Shown here: positions 1-10,500 of the stretch, piece by piece
Position numbering within the stretch: the first letter of the stretch is position 1
Layout of the letters: each line of letters begins with the position of its first letter
The notes under the pieces: generated by a model
Databases searched by the model: none
The model's input: the letters and a program-made list of their open reading frames with translations, nothing else
What the model was told of the DNA's origin: nothing
Source of the DNA: Shinisaurus crocodilurus
Taxonomy: Eukaryota; Chordata; Lepidosauria; Squamata; Shinisauridae
Direction of reading: 5' to 3'
DNA length: 64,000 nt
Assembly: GCA_021292165.1 (NCBI GenBank)
Contig: CM037877.1
Location: 26,796,197 to 26,860,196 of the forward strand
Made by a program: the position numbers and the translations under genes

Positions 1-38
1 CACTCAGTGATAGCCCTGACTCATGAGTTGTACTGAAC

Positions 39-153
39 CAGCCTCCCCCAACTTGGTGCCCTCCAGATATGTTGGACTACAACTACCATAACCCATAAGG
101 ATTATGGAGTTGTAGTCCAACACTTCTGGAGGGCACCAAGTTGGGGGAGGCTG
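39..153. mobile_element. Foldback hAT-type MITE with 8-bp target duplication
   Basis: Almost the whole element is one palindrome. The left arm begins CAGCCTCCCCCAACTTGG and the right arm ends with its reverse complement, with a short loop near 95-105. The flanks TACTGAAC (31-38 and 154-161) are an exact 8-bp direct repeat, the size made by hAT transposases. It has no coding capacity, so it must have been moved by an enzyme encoded elsewhere. The core resembling GTTGGACTACAACTCCCAT recurs in many half or diverged copies across this window. Confidence 0.85.
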
Positions 154-249
154 TACTGAACAAACAGCTGGGAAGAGGGGGAATTTGCCATAGGAATACT
201 GATGCCCACCTAAAATGTAAACTGGATCTAATATTTATATATTTTGATT

Positions 250-462
250 AACTTATTTATTATATTTATACCTCGCCTTTTTTCTTGCAAGGAACCCAAG
301 GCGGCTTACATTATCCTCATCTTCCTCTCCATTTTATCCTCACAACAACCCTGTGAGGTAGGTTAGGCTGAGAGTCAGTGACTGGCCCAAAGTCACCCAG
401 TGAGTTTCATGGCCGAGCGGGGACTAGAACCCGGATCTCCCGAGTCCTAGTCCAACACCCTA
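250..462 (-). mobile_element. Sauria-type SINE, 5'-truncated
   Basis: Reverse-strand copy. The left side holds the AT-rich (AATA)n tail, followed by the conserved block containing CCTTGGGTTCCTTGCAAG, the body segment with AGTCACTGACTCTCAGCC, and the tRNA-related B-box region (GGTTCTAGTCCC). It stops at about 462, before the A box, so the tRNA head is incomplete. Sauria SINEs are known from squamates and are thought to use the Bov-B LINE machinery through their shared 3' end. It is not expected to be transcribed by Pol III. Confidence 0.85.
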
Positions 463-465
463 TAT

Positions 466-1685
466 TTTTTGTGAAAGTGTTTTAAGGCTCATTAGTTGAA
501 GCATTTAAGAGCTGCTTTTGACCTTTTTTTTTTTTTTTTTTTTAACTGGTCTGAAATTATTTGGGCAAGTTATGAAAGAAGATCCGAGCTGTAATTAATA
601 GAACAAGAATAGCGTTTGTGATTGCAGTTAAGATGCATGAAGACATTTGCCATAACATGACCCAGGGGAAAAGGCATTTCACCTGTCTGTACCCCATAAT
701 AAAGCACCTGAAGAAGTGGGTGTGACAATGCTGCGCATGATATATGCATGACACATTGTGAGACTCTTACAAATAGGGCAGTGTTAGGGCAGTGCACATG
801 AAAAGACACACACATTGCCTGGTATTCTCCTGAGGCTGTTTCCATTAAGCGTCCCTACGCTGATTAATCCATTATCTGCACTCAGCTTTAATAAAGATTG
901 TGAGGTACACCAGGTTCTAAGCATTAGACAAATTGGCAAGGCAATTATTATGGTGCCACTGAGATGTAAATAGCTCTTTAAGTTGCATTTGTGTCTAACA
1001 TTTGTTGGACTTTCACCCATTTTCAGAGAAGCTTCCCCCTCATACTTTAAATGCTTCCTCCAAAAGGATCACATTCTGTGCCCATTCAACTTCTGTGTTT
1101 TTCTTGTAATCAAAATGAATTATTTGAGCTGTTCATTATTGATGAACAATGTGTACTGCTGCAGTTGATGTGCTGATATGCATTCTTGTTTTTGTATTGT
1201 TGTGTGAGCGGCTTTGGGCACGTGTTGTGGGAAAGCAGCAGCATACCAATTCAAAGGATGACAACAATGATGAAATAGAGGCGCCCTCTCAGATTGCCAC
1301 AGAGGCTCTTAAAATAACTAGCAGGGTTTTTCTGGTTTTTTGGTTTTTTAAAGTATTATTAACCTTCAATGTATCTAAGAGCAGATATTTGGACCTTTCT
1401 GAATCCCCTCTTATTAAAATCTATTCCTCCCCCCACCCCAAAAACTGCAATCGCTTTCCTGCAAAGGTTATTTAAAAAAAGAAGCAGAAACAGAGGGAGG
1501 GTAGGAATGGGGGACACAAGGAGAATAAGTAGTTAATGTGAGCAAATACAATTATTACACATACTTAGGCTTTGTTCTTGGTTGAGCTCAGAGCCGAACT
1601 AGACAATTAAAAAAAAAAGTTTTTTAAAATGTGAATTACACCAGAACAAAACAAAAACCATATTAAAAAAAAATGACAAAAAAAT
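466..1685. other. Largely unique AT-rich stretch, no gene seen
   Basis: Apart from a poly(T) run at about 524-543 and a possible decayed LINE tail around 1170-1275, I recognise no repeat. The part at about 780-1000 is rich in ATTA/TAAT cores and lacks transposon signatures, so it is the best candidate here for non-repetitive, possibly constrained, noncoding DNA. That cannot be shown without an alignment. Confidence 0.4.
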
Positions 1686-1689
1686 ACAT

Positions 1690-2040
1690 GTATTTATCCA
1701 TCTGCAGGTGGCGTCTAAATACCACCCGCTCAAATGTTGAAAGCATTATTAGGTCCTCAATCCATTGTGTTTTAGGACATGAGCATTTATCTTTCCAGTG
1801 TTGTAATATCAGTTTTTAGCTGTCAAGAGGGCGTGGAAAATCCACATATGTTGTCCTTGTGATAAATTCCATACGGCAGGTATATAATTTAAAAGAACGT
1901 GTGCATCGGTAAATATTAAAGAGCATTCTAATACTAGATTTATCTGTACTATGACCTCTACCCAAAAAGAAGCAACCACTGGGGATTGCCAAAAGATATG
2001 GGTAAACAAAGCATTCACAGTATTACACCTCTAACAGTTA
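1690..2040 (-). mobile_element. L1-like LINE, ORF2 C-terminal fragment
   Basis: On the reverse strand the translation gives a piece resembling the end of L1-family ORF2: HIFWQSPVVASFWVEV, which matches the usual 'H-(I/L)-W-x-C-P-x-x-x-x-F-W' region, then further on a segment with WKDKCSCPKTQWIEDL. The usual Cys is replaced (WQSP), and the frame breaks within the copy. This is a dead, 5'-truncated insertion. The assignment to L1 rather than the Tx1 branch is an inference from this short piece. Confidence 0.6.
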
Positions 2041-2271
2041 CCGTAGCTGACTTAGATAAATCCTTATTAAAATGACATTGTGGTATCCATTAAACATGAA
2101 ACAAAAGTTTTTGCTGAATAAGATGTAACCTAAGATCCATAGACCCTTCTTACACAGATGCAAAAATAATGTTCCATTGATTAGGCAACACAAGACCATC
2201 CAATTCCCTAGATGATATGTGAAACACGGATTGCATTTTGTATATCTGATTTTTTTAAAAAAACAAAAATA

Positions 2272-2535
2272 CAGTAATACCTTGGATTGCAAGTAACTTG
2301 GTCTGAGAGAGTTTTGCAAGACAAACAAAAAATGTTTAAAAAATTTGACTTGATAAACGAGCATGGTCTTGCAAGACAAGTAGTCAGTAGGGATGTAACC
2401 GCTCGCCTCGAGCAGGCGTAGTGGACTGAAATCAGCCCCGCTCACACCTGCCAGAGACTCGCTTTGATATAAGAGTGTTTTGGATTACAAGCACATTTCC
2501 AGAACGAATTATGCTCTCAATCCAAGGTATTACTA
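2272..2535. mobile_element. Mariner/Tigger-type MITE with TA flanks
   Basis: The left end CAGTAATACCTTGGATTG is matched by the reverse complement of the right end. TA dinucleotides lie just outside both ends (2270-2271 and 2536-2537), the target duplication typical of Tc1/mariner/pogo elements. The middle (about 2390-2450) is GC-rich and contains GGGATGTAACCGCTCGCCTC and GCCCCGCTCACACC, which resemble the left end of the hAT-type MITE at 33858. A second copy lies at 49260-49510. No coding sequence. Confidence 0.8.
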
Positions 2536-2726
2536 TAGCAGCCATGGCGGAGGCGGAGGGTCAGGATTGGGACCATGGTAGGCGGAGAGGGGGTTAACCC
2601 TTTGCCCTTGTGCTGCTGTCCTGATAACCCACCCACCCACCCGCCCCAGAAGCTGCTATTTCCCCAGGGAGGGAAGCTGCCATTTTGAGGTTTGCTACAC
2701 TTATGCCCCACACCCCAATGCATGGA

Positions 2727-2884
2727 ATTTATTTATTTATTTATTATATTTATACCCCGCCTTTTTTCCTGCAAGGAACCCAAGGCAGCTTACATAATCC
2801 TCCTCCTTCTCTCCATTTTATCCTCACAACAACCCTGTGAGGTAGGTTAGGCTGAGAGTCAGTGACTGGCCCAAAGTCACCCAT
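2727..2884 (-). mobile_element. Sauria-type SINE, 3' half
   Basis: A tail of TTTA repeats on the left is followed by the conserved 3' block and body. The match stops abruptly after the reverse complement of GGGTGACTTTGGGCC, so the tRNA-derived promoter head is absent. Compared with the fuller reverse-strand copies at 20648 and 29678, about 85-100 bp of the 5' part is missing, as expected for abortive reverse transcription. Confidence 0.85.
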
Positions 2885-3254
2885 GCCTGCATCTATGTAG
2901 TAATGTTTTGGGAAGGGTTTTCTGCTGGCATTAATCTAATTGGTGCTTTAAGGGCTCCAGGGTAGGGCTGTGCTGAGGAGTGGATGACTCTCTTTTTCCG
3001 CATTGAGACCAATAATTGTATACTAGACAGAAAAAGAGAATTACATACCTAGCAAGGAATTAGCCCCAAAGCTTTAGGATGATTGTGGAACTTTGTGTTC
3101 TGAACCAGCATAAGAGAGTGACTCCTCTCATTTCTGAATTATGCAGGCTTTTGACGTGTCTGAATATCTGCAACAAAGCTTCTGAAAGTGTTACATGCTT
3201 GGCTTTATTCGTAGTACATGGGAACCATAAGGAGAGCCCTGCTGTATCATACCA

Positions 3255-3620
3255 CCAATTAGGGACGCATGGATTTTGTTAATTCAGTTCCGTCTGCGTT
3301 TTATAGATTGTCAGGCATCTTCTGTTCTGTCATCCACTCATTGATGGAATAACTCTGTTCTTTATTTTTTTAACCAAAATTTCATTCTACTTGTGCTAAT
3401 TTGCATTATCACATTTGCACAAATGCACATTAGTTTAATATGTATTAGCTCTAATATGCATTAGCCATAATGCAAATTAGCTCAACCCCGCCCCACCCCC
3501 ACAAGTGAAATACCAATCCGCCAGTCTACAGAATCTGCATAACTCAGAAAAAGCTGGTCCACTTTGGAATCCGCAGGTCAGATTAATAGAAATCCAAGCT
3601 CATTTGAATCTGTTGTGGAT
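3255..3620 (+). repeat. Unnamed interspersed repeat, copy 1
   Basis: This stretch matches 43900-44290 in the opposite orientation. Shared marks are a TTAATTCAGTTCCGTCTG-like start, the CATTGATGGAAT segment, the TTCTACTTGTGCTAATTTGC segment and an alternation of TGCAT/TTAGC motifs. I do not recognise the family. No open frame, long terminal repeat or SINE promoter is visible. Confidence 0.5.
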
Positions 3621-3726
3621 TCCTCCAACAGCCCTACCACCAATCTTCCAAGTCCAGAATCTTGGTTCCAACATTAGGTAGCCAGATCCTTCTGGGAAAC
3701 CCAAAATCTGGGAAAGCCAACCCATG

Positions 3727-3790
3727 CTGGCTGCGGGATGCTGGGAGTTGTAGTCCAACACATCTGGGGGACATCAAGTTGGGGATGACT
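3727..3790. mobile_element. Half copy of foldback hAT-type element
   Basis: Contains GGGAGTTGTAGTCCAACACA followed by a CATCAAGTTGGGGA end, matching the right arm of the element at 39-153. The left arm is missing. Confidence 0.55.
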
Positions 3791-4076
3791 GTTATAGAGG
3801 TACACTGCCCCTGAATGGTGTGGTTCTCTTTCCTTATCGTAGCTAATAGCTATTCATAGACGTATCCTCCATAAATTTGTCTAATTCTGTTTTAAAGCCA
3901 ACTAAGCTGATGGCCATCACCATCTCATGGCAGTGAAGTCCATAAGCTAATTGTGCATTGTGCCAAGAAGTGCTTCCATTTGCTCTAGTCTGGACACAAA
4001 CCATGGGCAAGACTTAGCAAAGAGCCTTTTATCCAAAGCAGAAAATAATTGCACGGGAAAGTGCAGACTAGCTTTC

Positions 4077-4178
4077 TCCAATGTGATGCCTTCCAGATGT
4101 GTTGCACTAGAATTCCGAGCATCTCCAGCCAGCATAGTCTGACACATCTGGTGGGTACTGGGTTGAGGGAAGGCTGGT
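4077..4178. mobile_element. Diverged foldback hAT-type element
   Basis: The left arm GATGCCTTCCAGATGTGTTG and a right arm ending GGGAAGGCTGG face each other around CCAGCCAGCATAG. It has the same plan as 39-153 but with many substitutions, so it is an older copy. I see no clear flanking duplication. Confidence 0.5.
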
Positions 4179-4336
4179 GTAGACTTCTAACAAAGTGCAA
4201 AATCTGCAGAGCTGTGAGAATTCAAGCACGCCTTAGGAACAAAAGCTTTTCACCTGGTAGACATGTTACCTCCTCCTAGAAGTATGTGGGCTGGCTGTGG
4301 TTACACTGTGAAGTTACACATACTCAGAATCATTAG

Positions 4337-4678
4337 CCTTATTCAGGTGTTCATGTGTACCAAACATGAAGGGTCCAGCGGGAATGTGCAGAACTAGCCC
4401 TGCCTCTGTGCCGACTAAGTGTGCCCCAGCCACACCCCCAGCCAATGCACAATTAGCTTCAGTCTGAAGGGCGTTGCTTCTACTCATGTAGGGTTTCCTC
4501 CATGGGGATGGAAACCCTGGTCAATCAAGATTCCTGATCCTGGGGAGGAAACCCTATGCAAGAAGAGGCATCCCCCTTCAGACTGAAATTGATCATAAAT
4601 TGCCCTAGCCTCACACATTCCTGCTGGCTGCTGGCCCCTTCATGCATTCATGAGTACCAAATGCATGAATAGGGCTGT
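4337..4678. mobile_element. Large imperfect foldback element
   Basis: The outer arms CCTTATTCAGGTGTTCATG and CATGAATAGGG, the inner pair CTTCAGTCTGAAGGG / CCCTTCAGACTGAA, and the central pair TAGGGTTTCCTCC / GGAGGAAACCCTA are arranged symmetrically, so the whole 340 bp can fold on itself. This is the plan of a foldback DNA transposon. I could not fix the target duplication. Confidence 0.6.
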
Positions 4679-6327
4679 TATCTTCTGTTTCCAGTGTTTA
4701 GGCTGTGAGTGCCATTGTTTATGTAACCAAAACAACAACACCCACGTATAAGAGGGCAGTATCAGCAGGCTTGGGGGAAGCCCAAGGTTTGAAGAAGAAC
4801 AATACATCTTTAGGGGAACCCCCGAGGGGGGGCTCCTACAAAAAGGGGGAACTGAAAACTGGGAGGGGGAGGAAGAATGGAATGGTGTATGCTGGAAAAG
4901 GGTATGGTTAGCTGCTGCAACCCTCAACAGGATAATTCCACATTGCAACATTTTTATTATTTAAAGTTTTGATTAGTGTTGGGGTTTTTTTTTATATATA
5001 ATACAGAGGAATAACACCAGTGAGTATCCCCAGCCCACCCATACCTCCCTAAAAATACCCCTCCCCACATTTTACAGGTCCCACTTGTAATTCTTGATGT
5101 CATGTGTTTACATTTCCTTTTTCCTTCCATCAATGGAAGCTCATAGTAAATAATTTTCATGTTGGAGTCCAGGGGCTGAGTATTTAAAAGGAAGCCGGAG
5201 ATTGAACCCTCAAATTAAGCCCTGGAATCTCACTGGCACTCTGTTCACAGCAAGAATAATTTCCAGAAGAAAAGCAATGTTTTCCATTTGGAAGGAACCC
5301 ATGGTTACGAGAGTTATTTCCTTGCTGAAAGAATGGGGAAAACTGAGCAAACCATTGGAAAATGCTACAAGCTACTAAAATTAGACCATAGGAGATATAC
5401 TATTTTAGATGTTTGACCAATGCAGGCCTATAAGAAGGTGGTTTTGTTTTTAGGGCATTACAGCATTTCCAACTTACCACATCCGAACCAAAATGAGTAG
5501 CTACTGTATGTAGTTGGTGGCCAAGGAGGCAACAGTTTGTGGTAGTGGGAATTGCAAAACTAAAGAATGAGAAAGAAAAGGTGCGTAAAAGCAAAAGAAA
5601 AGGCAGTGAAATGCTAAAGACCACAAAAACAGGTAATACTTTAAACAGGAAAGGAGGAATCATGCTAAGAAAGATTATTGGTGGGGGAGAATCAAACTTC
5701 AGAAAAGATTGCCACATGAGATGTGATTCAGAGGACTTCACGCAGCATACCAGAGCTATTTTAAGCATTTCCTTATGAGCAGCTCCATCCCCCAAATGAC
5801 CCCCCCCCAAGTCATTTTAAAACTCTTGGAAGTTCAAAAGGCATTGCAGCATTTGGCAGCTGCCCTTATGAAACTTCCTCCATTATGCACTTACTATTTC
5901 CCCTCCCCAAGTAAATCTCCCTTTCCCCATCTCCCCTAAACTATTTTTTTTTAAATACCAATTTTGAAATTAAGAAAAAAAAAAACTTTGAAGGTTGGTT
6001 GGCATGGGCGGGATGGATTGGGAGAGAAGAGTTGTTGATCGCAAAACTCTTGAGATGTTTTCGTAGACTTCATGTGCACGCCTGTGAATCCTGCTAATAG
6101 TCTTGTGAAGTATTTCTATAGGGATAGATCAACAGACAACTGGGAAAAATGAAAGCAAAGGCTTTGTTCACACTGAAGTGCTTCCAAGCAGACAGCTCTT
6201 AGCGCTACCAGTCAAAAGGAATTGTGCAGCTATTCCATCTTTCCAAACTTAACGGATTTTTTCTGTGGTAAGAAAAAGATGGAGGAAGTGATGAAAAAAT
6301 ACGGGTGGGTTAGTGCACAACAAAAGG
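4679..6327. other. Unassigned stretch, no gene seen
   Basis: Mostly unremarkable AT-rich sequence with a T-rich run near 4987 and an A-rich run near 5970. Open frames of up to 136 codons occur on both strands (for example around 5400-5810), but they overlap each other, lack splice context and show no domain I recognise. Confidence 0.35.
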
Positions 6328-6674
6328 CAGGGCTGGCCCTTCTATTATGCAGCCTCGTGTGAACTGCATCAGGCGGCGGAGTGGGAGGAGCGGTGAATTG
6401 TGCCACTCCACCTCACCCCCGCAGGAGGACCTGCTGCCACCTCCAGGGGGTGCTCATGAGAACCCTGCCAGCCGCTCTCCTGCGTGGCATTCACTGCAGC
6501 AAGAGAGCAGCCCGCGGGGTTCTCTGGAGCAGCCGCCTGCCCTCCCAGCATGCACCCCCCGCTCATCCGACGTCTCGTGAGACCGGACTGAATTCTCATA
6601 GCTAGGAAGGAAGGTGGCAGCAGGCAGGTGGCGGCTTCTTGCCTCGGGTGCCAAGATCGGTTGGGCCGGGCCTG
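6328..6674. mobile_element. GC-rich hAT-type MITE
   Basis: The ends CAGGGCTGGCCC and GGGCCGGGCCTG are imperfect inverted repeats. Outside them, ACAAAAGG (6320-6327) and ACAAAAAC (6675-6682) agree at six of eight positions, an imperfect 8-bp duplication. The interior is GC-rich with CpGs and open frames on both strands, but these come from base composition, not from a gene. CAGGGCYGG ends are common among hAT elements. Confidence 0.6.
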
Positions 6675-6682
6675 ACAAAAAC

Positions 6683-7736
6683 CTCATCTGGAAGCAACCA
6701 GGGAGGTAGCACCCAAAGGTGTCCAGCTGCTAGCAATAATAACATTGCACTAGCATAAACCAATGCTTGTGCAATGTAACTAATGCACCAGCAAAAAGTG
6801 TGGTGATGTGCTACAAAATTTGGTGGCATATCACCACTTTTTCCCATTGCGTCAGATAATGCAATTTTTCATTAATTGCTGTAAATTGCTGTATTTGCCA
6901 GCAATAGAAGGATATTGTTTCTGGCATCATTAAAACAAAGAACATTTCCCCTTGAGAAATCTATAATACTGTCTGACATCTGTCAGGTATTGACCGCTTG
7001 AAAGTCGCTGTCTGTATTGCCAGCAGCCATGCCATCTGGATTTTTGAGGAACATCTACAGTATATCCTATTTCTGAATTCGGTTAGTCTGAGTGAGGATG
7101 TAGGAAGGAAGATAGAAACCGGAAGGTTCGCTAAGGCAGGAAAAGGGCCCTTTCATAAAAACAGCGTGCAGGAATCAAACTGACCCCACACTCCCTCCCT
7201 CATGAATCCCAAGTGGCCCCACGTTAGTGAGGGAACCCAGCTGCACCCTCCCACGGTTTGTTCCAAACATACCCCCTCCCTTCTAGATGCTTTAGGGTCC
7301 AATTCCTGCCCCCAAGGCATACATTGGGGCATACTGTGAAGCCGGCAGGAAAGAGTGCAGAAGGCCACGACTCCCCTTGCCAGCCCGAAGATCCACCTCT
7401 TTTCTTCTTTGCCTCGTCCAAACGCTGTGGGTTCTGTTCAGGTCATTCAGATTTGCATACTGAGAGGTAATTGGTGCATGCACACGTGTGTGTGCACACT
7501 CTCTCATTCACACGATTATTCTTAATTTTATTCCTGTTGTTCTGTATTCAAAGCACACAGATCTGTTTGGCTCTTGCAAAGTTTCCTTGGTATGATGAAG
7601 TGGGATAATTATTTCACTGGGGCTCTGTGGCCATCTCTGTCAATTGACCATGAGAGTTAAGAACAGAATCTGTGTATTCAGAGGCAGCATGTCTAGGGAT
7701 CACCAGAAGTGAGCAACAGGCATCATGGAATGGCAG
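6683..7736. other. Unassigned stretch, no gene seen
   Basis: No element ends, SINE promoter or coding motif recognised. A short alternating GT/CA tract lies near 7476-7500. Confidence 0.35.
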
Positions 7737-8401
7737 CAGGGGTGGTGCTAGAGGTACGGAAAAGATCTGGGGCTCAGGCCCACCAAAAAAGAATAATATT
7801 ATTTATTATTTTATTTTATTTAATATATTTATTTACCGCCCATCAGCCAAAAGGCTACCTGGGCGGTTTACAAGAAAAACAGGCTAAAAACAATCTTAAA
7901 ACCAAAAACATCATTAAAATAGAAATAATATAAATACAATATAATACAATAAAAGAAAGCAGCCAGATGAATCAGACCGGAGGTACAGCAGTGATAATAA
8001 AAATGGGAATAAAAATCTAACAATTAAAATATTGGGTAAATAAAAAGGTCTTCACCTGGCACCTGAAGGAATAAAGAATAGGCGCCAGGCACACCTCCTT
8101 GGGGAGTTGATTCCAGAGATGGGGTGCCACAACTGAGAAGGCCCTTCCCCTAGTAGCCACCCTCCTAGCCTCTTTTGGAGGGGGCTCTATGAGAAGGACC
8201 TCTGAAGAAGATCTCAGGGTTCGGGTAGACACGTATGGGACGAGGCATTCCTTCAGATAACCTGGCCCCAAACCATTTAGGGCTTCAAATGTCAAAAAAT
8301 CCCACAAATTTGCATATGCTAATTTACATATGCTCTAAGGTCTGTGTGCATGCCTTTAAAGGGCGCCATCTCCTAAGGACAACCCTATTTGTAAAAAGGG
8401 T
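7737..8401 (+). mobile_element. hAT-type element split by an L2-like LINE
   Basis: The left part (7737 to about 7790) begins CAGGGGTGGTGCTAG and continues AAAAGATCTGGGGCTCAGGC. The match to the fuller relatives at 14074-14538 and 25674-26046 resumes at about 8300 with TTGCATATGCTAATTTACAT. The intervening 510 bp is an L2-like LINE in reverse orientation. The element is cut off at about 8401, where the sequence turns back on itself (AAGGACAACCCT / AGGGTTGTCCTT, within 8373-8410). The order of events is hAT-type element first, LINE second. Confidence 0.65.
7792..8304 (-). mobile_element. L2-like LINE, C-terminus and 3' end
   Basis: Read on the reverse strand, about 96 codons match the C-terminal tail of L2/Rex-type reverse transcriptases: FEALNGLGPGYLKE, then RGRAFSVVAPHLWNQLPKEV and FRCQVKTFLF. 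This is followed by a 3' untranslated part that includes the reverse complement of ACCGCCCATCAGCC and a tail of ATTT repeats. There is no catalytic domain. It is a short 5'-truncated, non-autonomous copy inserted into an older hAT-type element, with CCCAC next to both junctions. Confidence 0.75.
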
Positions 8402-8439
8402 TGTCCTTAGCAACCTGCCCTTAACAACCTGCCCAATCA

Positions 8440-8788
8440 CTGAGGTCATCAGAGGACATTTTCCTAGTGGTTCTACATGGATTTATGGTCCGGTTGGAGT
8501 CCACCAGCAAGAGAGCCTTCAGTGTGGTGGCTCCATCTCTATTGAACCCCTTGCCTTTGGAGGTCAGGCAGGTGCCAACACTGTGTTGTTTTTGGTGCCT
8601 GCTGAAGACGTCTTTGTTCCAGGAAGCATTCCTTGCTGACCAGCCACAGTTTTAATGTTATCTTGTTTATAATGCATTGTTTTTATTCTTTTATCTGTTT
8701 TAACTTTTTATTGTTACTGCTCTGGAATATGCCTAGATATGGAGCAGTATTCAAATACTGTACTGCAAATGAAAATAAATAAATAAAT
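8440..8788 (+). mobile_element. L2-like LINE, 3' end
   Basis: The forward strand encodes KRAFSVVAPSLLNPLPLEV followed by a degraded 'CLLKTSLFQEAF' segment, the C-terminal signature shared with the reverse copy just upstream. After the stop come a T-rich 3' region and an (AAAT)n tail at about 8775-8790. Only the last tenth of the ORF survives. The two L2-like copies point in opposite directions about 135 bp apart and look like separate insertions. Confidence 0.75.
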
Positions 8789-9830
8789 ATAGATTTCTAC
8801 CCCACCCCCCAAAATCATGACTTGTCAGGGAACAAATCTGCAATTTAAAGTTTAGCTGATTAAAGTTGCAATCCTGTGCACAGTTACTTAGGATTAGGAA
8901 TAACCTCGACATTTACTTAGAAGTAAATTCAAATGTGCATAGGATTAAAATATAGATGAGTAAACCTTGCAGCTATGGAAGTGGAAAAAATAATAGGCAT
9001 AGCACATAGGAACAACTAGTTTTTTTAAAAAAGGTCCTAAAATAAGTTTTTAAAGGAGATTAGGGTGTGGCTTCTTCCCAGAACAAAACCTGGCGTGAGA
9101 ATCAGGACTATGGCAAAGATCCTCAGATTATATGTATGGAAAGAAAAAATGGAGATGGCTGCAGCTACAGGGACCAGAAACAGAATCCTGTGCCAAGACA
9201 AAGGAAAAGTATAATAAGATACAGCTGAGTATTTACATATTAACTAGTGCAAAAGTAAAGACTTTTACTGAAAGATAATGAAAGCAGATTATTTTCATTT
9301 TAGGAAAGAAGAACCCTGGATGAGAGCATGCCATAAACACACCATTAACATTTACAAAGGAATAAACAGACAGTAACAAAAGCACATGCCTCAAAACAGC
9401 ATCTATGCCATAGATTCAATGGGAATTATCTGGAATATGCATATCCCAAAGAGTTCTGCTAGTGATCCTCCCACAGTGGATAATAGCCAGGAACATTTAA
9501 AAGGCCAGCTGTAAAACAACAGTGAATTGAAAAGGACAGGCGAGAACTAGTGTTTCATACAACACATACTGATTTCATATTGATTTGATTTGATTTGGTT
9601 TATAACCTGCTTAGCTACCCAATCCCAAAGTGTTGGGGTGGGTGGGTAACAATGCATCAATCATAAAACCACAGTTGGTTTACTCACTTTCTCTCTCTCC
9701 AGCAAGGATCAGCTTGAATAAAAAATGTCTTATATCACATTCAGAAGATATTCAAACTCTGGCTTTGGCAAGCCTCCATGGGAAACAAAATTCCAAAATG
9801 GAGGATAGCCACCAACAATGTTTCTTTATG
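8789..9830. other. Unassigned stretch with one short foldback remnant
   Basis: At about 8865-8950 there is a degraded copy of a common palindromic motif (GCAATCCTGTGCACA ... TGTGCATAGGATT). About 9580-9650 may be an old LINE tail (TTTGGTTTATAACCTGC). Nothing coding is recognised. Confidence 0.35.
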
Positions 9831-9831
9831 C

Positions 9832-9984
9832 CAGCCTTGCCCAAACTGGTGTCCTCCATATGTGTTGGACTACAGTTCCCATCATCTTCAGCCAGCCATC
9901 ATCTCTCATAATCTTCCAGATGATGGGAGTTATAATCCAACACATCTGGAGGGCACCAGATTGGGGAAGGCAGCATGGCTGGCT
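9832..9984. mobile_element. Foldback hAT-type element
   Basis: The left arm CCAGCCTTGCCCAAACTGG and right arm CCAGATTGGGGAAGGCAG are inverted repeats of the family seen at 39-153. The loop holds CAGCCAGCCATCATC. Its right arm (from 9920) is also the first part of the 140-bp arm duplicated in inverted orientation at 10934-11073. Confidence 0.6.
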
Positions 9985-10059
9985 GGGGCATGCTGGGAAT
10001 TGTAGGACTTTTTTCTGTCTAAACATGCATAGGATTGCGCTCTCAGATGTTTAGTTTAG
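9920..10059 (+). repeat. Left arm of a 140-bp inverted duplication
   Basis: Base for base this is the reverse complement of 10934-11073, with no gap and no mismatch that I could find. It joins the right half of one foldback element (to about 9976) to the half of a Harbinger-type MITE with GCATAGGATTGCGC and a short flank. Because the same junction occurs in both arms, the arms are one duplicated and inverted segment rather than two independent insertions. Confidence 0.85.
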
Positions 10060-10080
10060 AATATAAAGACATTATATCAC

Positions 10081-10500
10081 TGGGCTTTGCGAGTGTATGG
10101 GTGAGATAAAGAAGAGTCAGACACAGAGTATATGGTTTCAAATCAGGGCCACATTTATTGAATTGAAGATCTGTGAAGGGCGAAGTGCGGTACTAACCTA
10201 GCCCGGCCATTGGCCGGGAAAAAACCAATATTTGGGCAAATACATCCTAACCGCACCGGAGGTGGGTTGGTCCGCCCCCGGCCAGTTGCCCTCCATGTGG
10301 AGCTGGAGGGCTTTACCATCGTCGCCTTACTTTGACGCCTCCAGGCACCCAATGTAGGCGAGAAAGGCAAAACCCAGAGACCGTGGGCGGGAACGCAGGT
10401 GCCTAATTAAGCCCTTTCCTGTGTCCCCGCCCTAGTTGAGCCATTGGCTCAGTACCTGTGACCAACCTGACCTGTTACCTAACTCCTCTCTCCTCCCCCA
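10081..10500 (-). mobile_element. Possible LTR-like sequence inside the inverted duplication
   Basis: On the reverse strand there is a CAATAAATG poly(A)-signal-like motif at about 10155, a following segment containing GTCTGACTCTTCTTTATCTC that ends in CCCA, and an upstream GC-rich portion with CCAAT-like elements. That order suggests the R-U5 end of an LTR. I found no target duplication, TG...CA boundary or internal coding region that fixes it, so it could equally be a promoter or an unrelated repeat. Confidence 0.3.
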
